Assembly (NCBI GenBank): GCA_017557435.1
Contig: JAFYYR010000013.1
Location: 1-64,000, forward strand
Source: Pseudobutyrivibrio sp.
Lineage (GTDB): Bacteria; Bacillota; Clostridia; Lachnospirales; Lachnospiraceae
Direction of reading: 5' to 3'
DNA length: 64,000 bases
A program made the position numbers and the translations under genes. The first letter of the stretch is position 1; each line of letters begins with the position of its first letter. Positions 17,249 to 26,110 of the stretch are shown here, piece after piece. Below the pieces are notes generated by a model. That model had not been told where the DNA came from. It was given only the letters and a program-made list of their open reading frames with translations, and did not search any database.

Positions 17249-18739
17249 ATGAAACCAATACTTTCAGCAGAGGAAATGAGGGCCTGTGACCAGGCTACTA
17301 TTGAAAAACATAAGGTACCATCTCTGGTTCTAATGGAAAGAGCGGCAGGGGCCGTGGCGGATTTTATCATGGATAAATATCCTGAGAATAATCAGATATG
17401 TGTGTTGTGTGGACCAGGTAATAATGGAGGAGACGGAGTGGCTATAGCAAGACTTCTGTTTCTTTCGGGACGACAGGTGACAACTGTTTTGATGTCAGAA
17501 AAGGACAAATTTTCTCAGCAGCTTAAGGAAGAAGTGGAGATTGCTGAAAGCTATGGCATGGACTTTGTCTGCGGATTTAGTGCAGAAAAAATACAATCAG
17601 CTGATTTGTATGTGGATGCCATGTTTGGAATAGGCCTTACCAGAGGGCTTTCTGGAGACTATCTTGAGGCAGCAAAAACGATAAATGAGTCAGGTAAGCC
17701 AGTGGTGGCTGTTGATATTCCATCGGGTTACCATACTGATTGTGGAAAACTTTTGGGAGAGGACGGCGTGATTGCAAGCCATACCATTACATTTGCCTAC
17801 ATGAAAAAGGGACTTATGCTGGGAGAGTGTAAGGAGGCTGCGGGCGAAGTTCATGTGGCGGACGTAGGCATTTATCTAGATGATACTGTAGATAAGGCTA
17901 TGATTTTGGAAGAGGCAGATTTGAAGATTCTTCCAAAGCGTAAGTCTACAGCCAATAAGGGTTCCTGCGGCAAGATTTTGATTATCGGAGGAAGTGAAAA
18001 TATTTACGGTGCCCTTTATCTTTCAGCAAAGGCGGCACTTACCTCAGGGGCAGGACTTACCAAGATATTTACCCATAAGAACAATTTAGAATCTATTAGA
18101 CAGGCCCTTCCTGAGGCTATGTTCTATGGATATGACAGCTTTGAAGAGGAGAAGCTGATAGAATCTATTAATTGGGCTGATGTGATTTTAATGGGACCAG
18201 GACTTTCCACTTCAGAAATTTCCAGAGGAATAGTGACAACTGTCCTTGAAAAGGCCAGTGTACCACTTATCATAGATGCAGATGGAATCAATATTTGTGC
18301 CAATGAAAAAGAGGCTTTGATCAATTATGCCAAAGACAATCCAGTTATTATTACCCCTCATTTAAAGGAGATGGAAAGAATAACTGAGGTTCCTGTGAAA
18401 GAGATAAATTATAACATGGAATCCATTGCCCATAACTTTTCCCTTAAAACTGGAATAACTGTAGTTTTGAAAAATTTCACAACTGTTATTTCTTCAAAAG
18501 AAAATATTTTTTATTCTGCAAGTGGAAATGAGGCTCTTGCAACTCCAGGGTCAGGAGATGTGTTGGCAGGCATTATTACTTCACTAGTAGCCCAGGGCTT
18601 GCCAGTGGCGGATTCGGCGGCTATCGGTGCATTTTTTCACGGCCTAAGTGGGAATTATATTTCTAGGGAAGTAGGGGTAAAAAGTGTGCTAGCCTCAGAC
18701 ATAATTGAGGGAATAAAAAAAATAAATGTATTGACATAA
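17249..18739 (+). CDS. nnr: Bifunctional NAD(P)H-hydrate epimerase / ADP-dependent dehydratase
   Basis: A 496-residue repair enzyme that returns damaged NAD(P)H hydrates to usable cofactor. The N-terminal YjeF_N epimerase domain (about 1-215) has GPGNNGGDG at 55-63. The C-terminal ribokinase-like dehydratase domain (about 225-495) has GSGDVLAG at 434-441, with Asp437 as the likely catalytic base. Length and domain order match fused Nnr proteins. The next genes downstream are a Nudix protein and nadE, so this end of the window holds an NAD maintenance cluster. The TTGACA box of the next promoter overlaps the last codons of this gene. Confidence 0.93.
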   Translation: MKPILSAEEMRACDQATIEKHKVPSLVLMERAAGAVADFIMDKYPENNQICVLCGPGNNGGDGVAIARLLFLSGRQVTTVLMSEKDKFSQQLKEEVEIAESYGMDFVCGFSAEKIQSADLYVDAMFGIGLTRGLSGDYLEAAKTINESGKPVVAVDIPSGYHTDCGKLLGEDGVIASHTITFAYMKKGLMLGECKEAAGEVHVADVGIYLDDTVDKAMILEEADLKILPKRKSTANKGSCGKILIIGGSENIYGALYLSAKAALTSGAGLTKIFTHKNNLESIRQALPEAMFYGYDSFEEEKLIESINWADVILMGPGLSTSEISRGIVTTVLEKASVPLIIDADGINICANEKEALINYAKDNPVIITPHLKEMERITEVPVKEINYNMESIAHNFSLKTGITVVLKNFTTVISSKENIFYSASGNEALATPGSGDVLAGIITSLVAQGLPVADSAAIGAFFHGLSGNYISREVGVKSVLASDIIEGIKKINVLT

Positions 18740-18759
18740 TTTGAAAATAGTAATAAATT
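18731..18759 (+). promoter_or_regulatory. Promoter of the Nudix-nadE operon
   Basis: TTGACA (18731-18736) and TAAATT (18754-18759) are 17 bases apart. The -35 box overlaps the end of nnr, so the Nudix gene has its own transcription start. Confidence 0.65.
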
Positions 18760-18763
18760 ACTA
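18748..18763. promoter_or_regulatory. Candidate operator: perfect 16-bp dyad over the -10 box
   Basis: TAGTAATAAATTACTA is a perfect inverted repeat with 7-bp arms and a 2-bp centre, and it covers the -10 element of the Nudix gene promoter. Such a place and symmetry are typical of a dimeric repressor site. The downstream gene encodes a Nudix plus winged-helix protein of NrtR type, which is an obvious candidate for autoregulation. Confidence 0.5.
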
Positions 18764-18794
18764 CTGTATGGTATTTTGCACATAGGAGGACAAT

Positions 18795-19625
18795 ATGGCA
18801 TTAACAACAGCAAAAGGATTAAGAGATCAGAACGGTTTAACAGAAGAAGAATTCTTAGCCCAATATGATCCAGGGGATTATGAGAGACCATCGGTAACAG
18901 TTGATATGTTACTCATTGGACCAAAGAAAGATTTGTCAGGACTTAGAATCCTACTTATTAAGCGTGGTGGACACCCATACCTTAATTGCTGGGCTTTACC
19001 AGGAGGCTTTGTTCATCCAGATGAGACTTGTTACGAGGCAGCAAAGAGAGAACTTAGTGAGGAAGCAGGTGTTAAGGACGTGTTCCTTGAGCAGGTTTAT
19101 ACTTTTTCTAAGCCAGATCGTGACCCTAGAACAAGGGTAATCAGTGTTGCATATATAGCACTTACTAGCAAAACTGTACCAGTACGTGGCGGAGATGATG
19201 CTCTTGAAGCAGCATGGTTTGATTTTGAGTATACAGACTCACAGATCCATATCTTCAACGAGGACATCGGAGTAGATATTGTATATGAGCTTTCTACAAA
19301 GAGATTTAAGAATGGTCATATTAAATATCCAAACCTCACACCAACTCTTAAGAGCAAGACAAGACTTGCATTTGATCACGTTGAGATTATTATCGAGGCA
19401 ATGAAGAAAATCAGAAAAGAAATCGAGTACACTGATTTGCCATTTAGTATGGCACCTGTTAAGTTTACATTGCCAGATTTACAGGTAATCTACGAATTAC
19501 TTCTCGGACATAAGCTTTACAAGGCTAACTTCAGAATCATGGTTGCCGATAGAATTGAGGCACTTGGTGAGAAGACTAAGTCAATTGTAGGACGTAGAAT
19601 GTCTGAGGTATACATGCTTAAGTAG
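18795..19625 (+). CDS. Nudix hydrolase with NrtR-type winged-helix C-terminus
   Basis: A 276-residue protein. Residues about 35-170 form a Nudix domain with an intact Nudix box (Gly71 to Gly93, with the RELSEEAG core), so hydrolysis of ADP-ribose or a related nucleotide is possible. Residues about 210-276 match the winged-helix region of NrtR regulators (PVKFTLPDLQ, then a KANFRI segment). NrtR proteins repress NAD genes and sense ADP-ribose; some keep hydrolase activity. The setting between nnr and nadE and the dyad over its promoter support a regulatory role. It could instead be a plain ADP-ribose pyrophosphatase of COG1051. RBS AGGAGG at 18783-18788. Confidence 0.82.
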   Translation: MALTTAKGLRDQNGLTEEEFLAQYDPGDYERPSVTVDMLLIGPKKDLSGLRILLIKRGGHPYLNCWALPGGFVHPDETCYEAAKRELSEEAGVKDVFLEQVYTFSKPDRDPRTRVISVAYIALTSKTVPVRGGDDALEAAWFDFEYTDSQIHIFNEDIGVDIVYELSTKRFKNGHIKYPNLTPTLKSKTRLAFDHVEIIIEAMKKIRKEIEYTDLPFSMAPVKFTLPDLQVIYELLLGHKLYKANFRIMVADRIEALGEKTKSIVGRRMSEVYMLK

Positions 19626-19639
19626 GAGACACAAGGATA

Positions 19640-20389
19640 ATGAGAGAGTTTAATGTTAAGGACCAGACAGAGAAATTAATCCAGTACACTAGAGATTGGT
19701 TTAATAAGTTTGGTGACAATTCTAAAGCAATCATAGGTATATCCGGCGGCAAGGATTCCTCTGTTACAGCTGCAGTATTAAAGGCAGCCCTAGGAGCAGA
19801 CAGAGTTCTTGGAATCATCATGCCAAATGGGCAGATGGTAGACCTAGATGATGCAAAGCTTCTCGTTAATCATCTTGAGATTCCTTATGAGATAGTTCCA
19901 ATCACAGATTATTACAATGCAGCTATAGCCACATTTGAAAAGGCACAGACATTTAAGGTGACTAAGGATTTAAAAATCAATCTTGCACCTCGTCTTCGTA
20001 TGTCTACTCTTTATGCTGTAGCACAGGGACAGGATGTTACATCATTCGTTGTTAATACTTGTAATGCATCTGAGGATTATGTGGGATATTCAACTAAATA
20101 TGGAGATGCGGCTGGTGACGTTTCACTTCTTCAGGATTTCACAGTGACAGAGGTTCTTCAGATTGGAGAATACTTAGGACTTCCAAATGAGCTAGTGCAC
20201 AAGGTGCCTTCTGATGGATTGTCAGGTATGTCCGATGAGGAGAAATTGGGATTTACATACAATATGCTTGATGAGTATATTTCCGATTCAAATGCAGATA
20301 TCCCAGCAGACACTAGAGAATTAATTGATAAAAAGCATGTTGCTAACTTGCACAAGCTTCAATTAATGCCTGCATATAAAAGACATTAG
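19640..20389 (+). CDS. nadE: Ammonia-dependent NAD+ synthetase
   Basis: A 249-residue enzyme that amidates deamido-NAD+ with ATP in the last step of NAD synthesis. The PP-loop SGGKDSS is at residues 35-41. A glutaminase domain is absent, so ammonia is the likely nitrogen donor. It follows the Nudix gene by 14 bases in the same operon and complements the nadABC operon about 6 kb downstream. Confidence 0.95.
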   Translation: MREFNVKDQTEKLIQYTRDWFNKFGDNSKAIIGISGGKDSSVTAAVLKAALGADRVLGIIMPNGQMVDLDDAKLLVNHLEIPYEIVPITDYYNAAIATFEKAQTFKVTKDLKINLAPRLRMSTLYAVAQGQDVTSFVVNTCNASEDYVGYSTKYGDAAGDVSLLQDFTVTEVLQIGEYLGLPNELVHKVPSDGLSGMSDEEKLGFTYNMLDEYISDSNADIPADTRELIDKKHVANLHKLQLMPAYKRH

Positions 20390-20414
20390 TTAAATGTAAT
20401 TGGGAGGATATTAT

Positions 20415-20834
20415 ATGTCTTTTGAAGTAAGAAAAATATTTGAGGATTTATCGCATCTTAGCAAGGTTCATACTAAAAAAGAGTATGCAGCAGCTATGGA
20501 TATGTTTAGAGCAGATAGATTCTCTCTGTTAAGTGATTTGACAGAATCAGGGGATTATGCAGCTAAGGGTCTTGAGTTATGTCAGGACGTTCAGGAAGAA
20601 TTTAAGAAATTCGGTAAGGTACGAGCTGCAGAGCTTATGAATCTCAATTATTTCATGATTTACTACATTTTCCCATCTATTCTTTTAGAAAAGGAAAATG
20701 GTACTGAGATTTGCGATACCCTTAGAGATACATGGAATGACTTCTTTAAGGCAAATATCAATTATACAGATTATGAATCATTGATGAGCGGTTTCCAGAC
20801 CAAAATTTTTGGAATTCCAATCGGAAAGAACTAG
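20415..20834 (+). CDS. Uncharacterised protein
   Basis: A 139-residue soluble, mostly helical protein that I do not recognise. It has no signal peptide, membrane helix or cysteine motif. The start at the ATG at 20415 is supported by GGGAGG (20402-20407); a TTG at 20400 is in frame but would place that site inside the gene. The gene lies between nadE and ansA in the same direction and touches ansA (1-base gap), so it is probably translated with both. No function is proposed. Confidence 0.75.
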   Translation: MSFEVRKIFEDLSHLSKVHTKKEYAAAMDMFRADRFSLLSDLTESGDYAAKGLELCQDVQEEFKKFGKVRAAELMNLNYFMIYYIFPSILLEKENGTEICDTLRDTWNDFFKANINYTDYESLMSGFQTKIFGIPIGKN

Positions 20835-20835
20835 C

Positions 20836-21840
20836 ATGAAAAAGATTTTAATGATAGGCACAGGAGGTACAATCGCCTCAAAGCAGACAGAAGCTGGTCT
20901 TACACCAGGACTTACTGCTGAGGATGTTTTATCGTACATTCCTGCCGTGGAGCATGTTTGTCAGGTAGAGACCATACAGGTTCTTAATCTTGATAGCACT
21001 AACATGACTCCAGAACACTGGAAAGTGATTGTTAAGGCTATAGAGGATAATTATGCTAGCTATGATGGCTTTGTTGTGTGCCATGGTACAGATACCCTAG
21101 GATACACAGCGGCAGCCCTTAGCTACATGATTCAAAACTCTGCTAAGCCTATTGTAGTTACAGGCTCGCAGAAGCCAATTAGTCGAGATATCACAGATGC
21201 TAAGACTAATCTTTTAGATTCATTTATCTATGCCGCTGACGATGCATCACAAAATGTGAGCATTGTATTTGATGGCAAGGTCATCTGCGGTACTAGAGCT
21301 AAAAAGGAAAGAGCTAAAAGCTACAATGCATTTTCTAGTATTAACTTTCCATACCTTGCAGTAATTCAGGATGGAGTAATAGTTAGATATATTCCAGAGG
21401 TACCAGTTCGTGGCATCCCAAGCTTTTACTATGAGATGTCTGATAAGGTAACACTCTTGAAGTTATATCCAGGGATGAAGGCAGATATTTTATCATTCCT
21501 GTTTGAAAACTACGATATTGTAGTTATCGAGAGCTTTGGTGTAGGCGGTATGCCTAATTCTCTCATGGATACATTCTATGATGAGATGGAAAAATGGAAG
21601 GGTACCGACAAGCTTGCAGTTATGACCACTCAGGTAGCCAATGAGGGCAGCAATATGACAGTCTACGAGGTAGGCCGTCAGATTAAGGCTGATTTCCACA
21701 TGATTGAGGCCTACGACATGACACTTGAGGCTACCATTACAAAGCTTATGTGGCTTCGTGGTATGAACTACAGCAACACCCGCCTTAGAGAGGCATTCTA
21801 CACTGAGATTAATAGAGATATTCTATTTAAAAAACATTAA
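20836..21840 (+). CDS. ansA: L-asparaginase, cytoplasmic type I
   Basis: A 334-residue enzyme that hydrolyses asparagine to aspartate and ammonia. The first catalytic threonine is in GTGGTIAS (residues 8-15), and the second signature CHGTDTLG lies at about 84-91. No signal peptide is present, so it acts in the cytoplasm. Both products feed the neighbouring pathways: aspartate is the substrate of NadB and ammonia of NadE, an inference from context. The ATG at 20836 is preferred over in-frame upstream codons because they overlap the previous gene and lack a ribosome-binding site. Confidence 0.93.
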   Translation: MKKILMIGTGGTIASKQTEAGLTPGLTAEDVLSYIPAVEHVCQVETIQVLNLDSTNMTPEHWKVIVKAIEDNYASYDGFVVCHGTDTLGYTAAALSYMIQNSAKPIVVTGSQKPISRDITDAKTNLLDSFIYAADDASQNVSIVFDGKVICGTRAKKERAKSYNAFSSINFPYLAVIQDGVIVRYIPEVPVRGIPSFYYEMSDKVTLLKLYPGMKADILSFLFENYDIVVIESFGVGGMPNSLMDTFYDEMEKWKGTDKLAVMTTQVANEGSNMTVYEVGRQIKADFHMIEAYDMTLEATITKLMWLRGMNYSNTRLREAFYTEINRDILFKKH

Positions 21841-21844
21841 GCAC

Positions 21845-21880
21845 AAAGGCTTTTGCTAAAACGGCAAGGGCCTTTATTTG
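21845..21880 (+). terminator. Weak terminator-like hairpin after ansA
   Basis: AAAGGC and TTGC pair with GCAA and GCCTTT around a short loop, followed by ATTTG. The T tract is poor, so it may only attenuate read-through into the AlaX gene. Confidence 0.4.
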
Positions 21881-21894
21881 GATTAGGAGAGAAT

Positions 21895-23052
21895 ATGAAG
21901 ACGATTCCACTGTATGACAGAGAGCCATTTGCAAAAGAATTTTCAGCAAGGGTTATTTCATGCCAAGAGGAAATTACGGGGGAGAAAAAGCTGTACAAGG
22001 TTGTCTTAGATCAGACCATGTTTTTCCCAGAGCAGGGCGGTCAGTCTAGTGACAAGGGTACGCTGGATTCAGCAGCTGTTTTGGATGTGCAGATTGAGGA
22101 TGAGGTGATTTACCACTATTGCAGTAGCGGCTTCTTAAGCGGCGAGGTAGTTCACGGCCAGATAGATTGGGATCATAGATTTAACAATATGCAGCAGCAT
22201 ACGGGAGAACACATTTTTACAGGATTGGCTCACAATACTTATGGAGCAGAAAATGTGGGATTTCACTTAAGTGACAACACAGTCACCTTGGATTTAAATA
22301 TCGAGATGACAGAGGATCAGGTGAGGGAAATCGAGTACAAGGCCAATCAGGTAATAGCAAGGGATTTACAGGTTAGAGCCTATTATCCTGAGACAGCTTT
22401 GCTTCCTGCAATTAATTATAGGAGCAAAAAGGAGATAAATGGCCCAGTTCGTCTTGTGGAGATAGATGGCATAGATATATGTGCCTGCTGTGCACCACAT
22501 GTGAAGACCACAGGTCAGGTGGGACTTTTGAAGGTGGTTTCCTGGGAGAAATACAAGGGCGGCGTAAGAGTTTATATCTTGTGCGGACTTCGTGCTCTTG
22601 AGGATTACAATCGCAGGATTAATATTTTATCAAGCACCTACCAGACTCTTAACTGTACTGAGGAGGAGCTGCCAAACAGAGTGGCAGGCCTTTTACAGGA
22701 CAACAAGGATTTGAAATTTAGAATTAGTGAAATCAAGTCAAAGGCACTTATGGAGCAAATTGAAAAATATCCATCAGATATAAGTGATGTGACTATTTTC
22801 ACTGAGGATTTAGATATTAAGAATATGCGTGATGGTGTAAACGCTCTTATGGAGCATCACAGCGGACTTTGCTGCATATTCTCAGGTGATGATGAAAGTG
22901 GCTATGACTTTGTCATTGGCAGCACAACCCGTGACTGTGGCGCTATTGCTGCAGGACTTCGAGAGTTGCTTGGAGCCAAGGGTGGCGGTAATAAGCAGAT
23001 GGCTCAGGGCAATATAAATGCCACAAGAAGTGCTATAGAAAACACGTTGTAA
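21895..23052 (+). CDS. AlaX-type alanyl-tRNA editing protein with DHHA1 domain
   Basis: A 385-residue relative of the editing half of alanyl-tRNA synthetase that probably removes Ser or Gly from mischarged tRNA-Ala. The zinc site is complete: HTGEH at residues 102-106, and CACCAPH with Cys198 or Cys199 and His202. The C-terminus (about 300-385) is a DHHA1 domain with a GAKGGGNKQMAQG stretch. No catalytic synthetase core is present, so it is a free-standing trans-editing factor of the long AlaX class. The start at ATG 21895 has AGGAG upstream. Confidence 0.88.
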   Translation: MKTIPLYDREPFAKEFSARVISCQEEITGEKKLYKVVLDQTMFFPEQGGQSSDKGTLDSAAVLDVQIEDEVIYHYCSSGFLSGEVVHGQIDWDHRFNNMQQHTGEHIFTGLAHNTYGAENVGFHLSDNTVTLDLNIEMTEDQVREIEYKANQVIARDLQVRAYYPETALLPAINYRSKKEINGPVRLVEIDGIDICACCAPHVKTTGQVGLLKVVSWEKYKGGVRVYILCGLRALEDYNRRINILSSTYQTLNCTEEELPNRVAGLLQDNKDLKFRISEIKSKALMEQIEKYPSDISDVTIFTEDLDIKNMRDGVNALMEHHSGLCCIFSGDDESGYDFVIGSTTRDCGAIAAGLRELLGAKGGGNKQMAQGNINATRSAIENTL

Positions 23053-23089
23053 CAAAACTGTAATAAACATCAACAAAACGTAACAATTG

Positions 23090-23098
23090 TGTTATACT
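23090..23098 (+). promoter_or_regulatory. Extended -10 promoter of the YARHG protein gene
   Basis: TGTTATACT places TATACT at 23093-23098 with a TG extension. No clear -35 is seen. It is 44 bases upstream of the start codon. Confidence 0.45.
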
Positions 23099-23141
23099 GT
23101 ATAAAAGTACAGAATAACTGGAGAAAAGGGAAGAGAAGTGT

Positions 23142-23879
23142 ATGAAAGATATTAGAGATTCAAAAAAAGTTGTGGAGACTTTTAGTTCTGTAAAGGAGTT
23201 TTTCGCTGGTTTATGGGCTAAGCCTAATGTAAGAAGATGGACAATTGAAGGACTGGTTTCAATTGCAGTAGGTATACTTGCTGCATTCCTCACATATCAC
23301 ACATTGAATAAGCCTAAATCCCTTGAGGTAAGCAAGAAGGGCGCTGAGGCACCGATAGTTGAAGGTGAGGCAGAAGTTAATGGTGAGGGACTCCCAGCAG
23401 ACGACCCTGATGCAGATGTTGTAATTGAGGTTGTTGAGGATGTGGGAGATGCACCAGCCGAATTTACAGACGTGGCTGAGGAGGTAGCAGGCTGGTCAAA
23501 TGAAGAAATAGATGCGGCTATTTCAGAGCGCAGTGAGTACATTTCAAACACCAAATATGCATCAGTTGTAAACAGCTTCTGGGAATCAAAAAGAGGTGTA
23601 ACAGATGTGGCATGGCAGTCAATGCACATGTTTGACACTGATGCAAAGCTATATACTGCAGCAGACTTCGAGGGCATGAGCCCAGAGGCTATTCATGCAG
23701 CTAAAAATGAAATCTATGCAAGACATGGATATTCATTTAAGGATCAGGACCTTTACAATTATTTCATGTGCTACATTTGGTATAATCCATCAGTTATGCC
23801 GGCTGATTTTTCTGAAAGCGTGTTTAATGAAACTGAGGTAAAAAACCTCGACTTATTAAATGAGCTAGATACTATGTAA
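23142..23879 (+). CDS. Membrane-anchored YARHG domain protein
   Basis: A 245-residue protein with a short cytoplasmic N-terminus, one membrane helix at about residues 33-50, an acidic linker rich in Glu, Asp, Ala and Pro (about 60-125) and a C-terminal YARHG domain (about 180-240) with the hallmark IYARHGYSF. YARHG domains are extracellular and of unknown function, usually in surface proteins of Firmicutes. The gene is monocistronic, bounded by its own promoter and a strong terminator. Confidence 0.85.
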   Translation: MKDIRDSKKVVETFSSVKEFFAGLWAKPNVRRWTIEGLVSIAVGILAAFLTYHTLNKPKSLEVSKKGAEAPIVEGEAEVNGEGLPADDPDADVVIEVVEDVGDAPAEFTDVAEEVAGWSNEEIDAAISERSEYISNTKYASVVNSFWESKRGVTDVAWQSMHMFDTDAKLYTAADFEGMSPEAIHAAKNEIYARHGYSFKDQDLYNYFMCYIWYNPSVMPADFSESVFNETEVKNLDLLNELDTM

Positions 23880-23896
23880 GATAATGTGTTTTGTCT

Positions 23897-23926
23897 AAGG
23901 ACTGGCTTATAAGCTAGTCCTTTTTG
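23897..23926 (+). terminator. Intrinsic terminator after the YARHG gene
   Basis: AAGGACTGGCTT / AAGCTAGTCCTT stem followed by TTTTTG, 18 bases after the stop codon. Confidence 0.9.
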
Positions 23927-23996
23927 TTATGAATTAACATAGGATTTTTTAGGCGTAGTATGTATAATTGTAGAGGATTTTTTGTAAGGAGAAATT

Positions 23997-25148
23997 ATGG
24001 AAAATAAAAGCGGACGTCAGTCTAATATAGAACTACTCAGAATCATAGCTATGCTTATGATTATCTGTTATCACATTATCATTCACTGCGTTAACATTCA
24101 GATAAGCAACACAGCATCAATAGAAAGACTTCAGAATGGCTGGTTTAGCACTCCTGATTTCTATGACCAGCTACTTTTACTAGCACTTATGATGCCACTT
24201 GGACTTGTGGGCAATGCAATATTCATCATGATATCAGGATACTTCCTGGCAGATAGAGAAATCGACATGCTTAAAGTATCTAAGAAGCTTATATCACAGC
24301 TGTTTTTTGCGGCAGTAACTCTAGTTCTTGCATCCTCATTTTTTATCTGGTATTCATGCAAGAGCCAGTTCCTATCTGAGAACATGATAAGCTACATCAA
24401 AATCCAGTACTTTAACAAGATGTCATGGTTTGTTGGCTACTATTTCATAATCATTCTCATTGCATTTATGTTTTTGAATAAATATCTTGCTAAACTTACT
24501 CAGAGACAGTATATAGGATTTTTACTTGCTATATTTGCTGTGACAGAACTAGGCTGGTCAGGCAAGCTCTTAGACGATTTGGCAAGCGGACTTAGAACAG
24601 TATTCATCGGCGTATTTTTATATGCTCTTGCTGGCTACATTAAAAAGTACGACCCATTCAAAAAGGTGAGAGCCTATGTGTTCATAATTCTCATAATACT
24701 TGCCAATGTAATAATAGGACTTTCCTATTACAACAACGTAATAGGCAAAATCGACACCTACTATGACACAATAGCTACCCAGAATCTTACAGAGTTAGAA
24801 TTCGTCCAGTCCATACCACGCTACGAGAATTTCAGCGTCATGGTAGTAATAATCGGCATATGTTTATTTGAATTAGCCCGCAGGATTAGAATCCCATCCA
24901 TAAGGCCAATCAACATGATAGCCCAGGCTACATTTATGATATATCTTATTCACGACAATGGACTTGCCTACAGTATCTGGCAGACACAGGATTGGCCAAC
25001 ACTTTTATACAATGACGTGTCAGGCTTCCTGGTTAAATTATTACTGTGGACACTTGGTGTATTTGCAGTAGGATTAGTGGCCTATATTGTATATACTATT
25101 CTTAAAAAGTTGATAATAAAATCAAAGTGGTTATTTATCAAAAAATAA
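23997..25148 (+). CDS. Acyltransferase 3 family membrane protein
   Basis: A 383-residue integral membrane protein with about ten helices. The N-terminus NIELLRIIAMLMIICYH has the family-typical Arg and His near and in the first helix. Members of this family (OafA, NodX and relatives) transfer acetyl or other acyl groups to sugars of cell-surface glycans. The substrate cannot be named from sequence. RBS AAGGAG is seen upstream. The following TSCPD gene begins 11 bases after its stop and is probably cotranscribed. Confidence 0.85.
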   Translation: MENKSGRQSNIELLRIIAMLMIICYHIIIHCVNIQISNTASIERLQNGWFSTPDFYDQLLLLALMMPLGLVGNAIFIMISGYFLADREIDMLKVSKKLISQLFFAAVTLVLASSFFIWYSCKSQFLSENMISYIKIQYFNKMSWFVGYYFIIILIAFMFLNKYLAKLTQRQYIGFLLAIFAVTELGWSGKLLDDLASGLRTVFIGVFLYALAGYIKKYDPFKKVRAYVFIILIILANVIIGLSYYNNVIGKIDTYYDTIATQNLTELEFVQSIPRYENFSVMVVIIGICLFELARRIRIPSIRPINMIAQATFMIYLIHDNGLAYSIWQTQDWPTLLYNDVSGFLVKLLLWTLGVFAVGLVAYIVYTILKKLIIKSKWLFIKK

Positions 25149-25159
25149 AAGGAGTAATA

Positions 25160-25411
25160 ATGGAAAAATTTTCTTTCGTACCAAAGGGCGTATGCGCACG
25201 CCAAATTGACTTCGAAATCGAAGATGGCAAGCTTCACAACGTAAAATTCACTGGCGGTTGTGACGGCAACACTAAGGCAATCAGCAAGCTTCTCGAGGGC
25301 GCTGACGCCGCTAACACCGTAGACATCCTCAAGGGTAACCTCTGCGGAATGAAGGGCACAAGCTGCGCTGACCAGCTAGCTAAGGGCATCGAACAGGCCA
25401 TGGCCCAGTAA
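25160..25411 (+). CDS. TSCPD domain protein (TIGR03905-like)
   Basis: An 83-residue protein of the TSCPD type, related to the C-terminal zinc-binding domain of some class II ribonucleotide reductases. Cysteines at residues 12, 28, 46 and 53 (GVCARQ, GGCDGN, NLCGMK, TSCADQ) could bind a metal. The stand-alone form is common in clostridia and has no proven function. The ATG at 25160 has GGAG upstream. Its stop codon touches the outer arm of palindrome A3. Confidence 0.82.
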   Translation: MEKFSFVPKGVCARQIDFEIEDGKLHNVKFTGGCDGNTKAISKLLEGADAANTVDILKGNLCGMKGTSCADQLAKGIEQAMAQ

Positions 25412-25412
25412 C

Positions 25413-26110
25413 ACAGTTGTAAACACACATCACAAAGAGAGCAGGCTCCGCCGGCTCTCTTTTTTTATAAATTGAGCCCCTTCACTGATAGCCCCTCCAT
25501 GCACCTGCCACCGGGCCCTGGGATATACTCTCAAAGAATCTCTGTTTTCTAAAACGCCAACAACGCTTTTTTATTAGAGTGTGTTCGTTCCAAGTTTTAC
25601 AATTCTGCCGAAAATGATTACCCATGACGGACATTATTTATATTTTAGTTATCTGTTTTTACAATCTAGATTTGCAGTAATTCCGCTTCTTTGGAATGAA
25701 CCTAGTAAAACAGAAACAGGTTTTGTTTAACATAAGCACGAGGCGCCACGGACGGCGCCGAGAGCCTGACAGTGAAACGGACTGAACTTGAAGGCGGTGC
25801 ATATGTTTACAAAACCTGTTTCGTAGTTTTACTTGGAGAATGTATCAGAAGAGGAATTATGCAAATTCTAGATGTAAAAACAGATATAAGATTCTCAAAA
25901 ATGTTCGTCATGGGTAAAGCATTTTCTTCGAATAGTAAAAGCTTGAAAGGACACACTCAAAAGCTTTTGTTGGCATTTTGAAAACAGGGGATTCTCCTCG
26001 AATTGTATATCCCAGGGCCCGGTGGCCGGTGCAGGGGCATCAGTGAAGGGGCCAGAATAGGGATTTGGGAGCCGGCGGAGGCTGCTGTAAATAAATGTGT
26101 TTACAACTGT
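25413..26110 (+). repeat. Giant palindrome repeat, copy A3 (complete)
   Basis: An imperfect inverted repeat of about 698 bases. Outer pairs: 25413-25427 with 26096-26110 (15 of 15), 25441-25457 with 26069-26085 (16 of 17), 25476-25528 with 26005-26052 (mostly paired, including GGGCCC blocks). The apex (25714-25821) pairs AAACAGGTTTTGT with ACAAAACCTGTTT and holds the hairpin GGCGCC-ACGGAC-GGCGCC (25742-25759) and a side stem. Family motifs lie at 25690-25705 and 25832-25849. Its left arm contains the terminator of the TSCPD gene and its right arm abuts the nadA promoter. No gene inside is credible. Confidence 0.88.
25436..25467 (+). terminator. Intrinsic terminator after the TSCPD gene
   Basis: AGAGAGC / GCTCTCT stem with a GC-rich loop and seven T residues. 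The loop and 3' arm also pair with 26069-26085 in the giant palindrome, so two folds compete. Confidence 0.85.

Noticed and set aside
25772-25981. Open frame of 69 codons inside palindrome A3
   Set aside because: It covers one arm and the apex of the inverted repeat, lacks a clear ribosome-binding site, and is not kept in the other copies.
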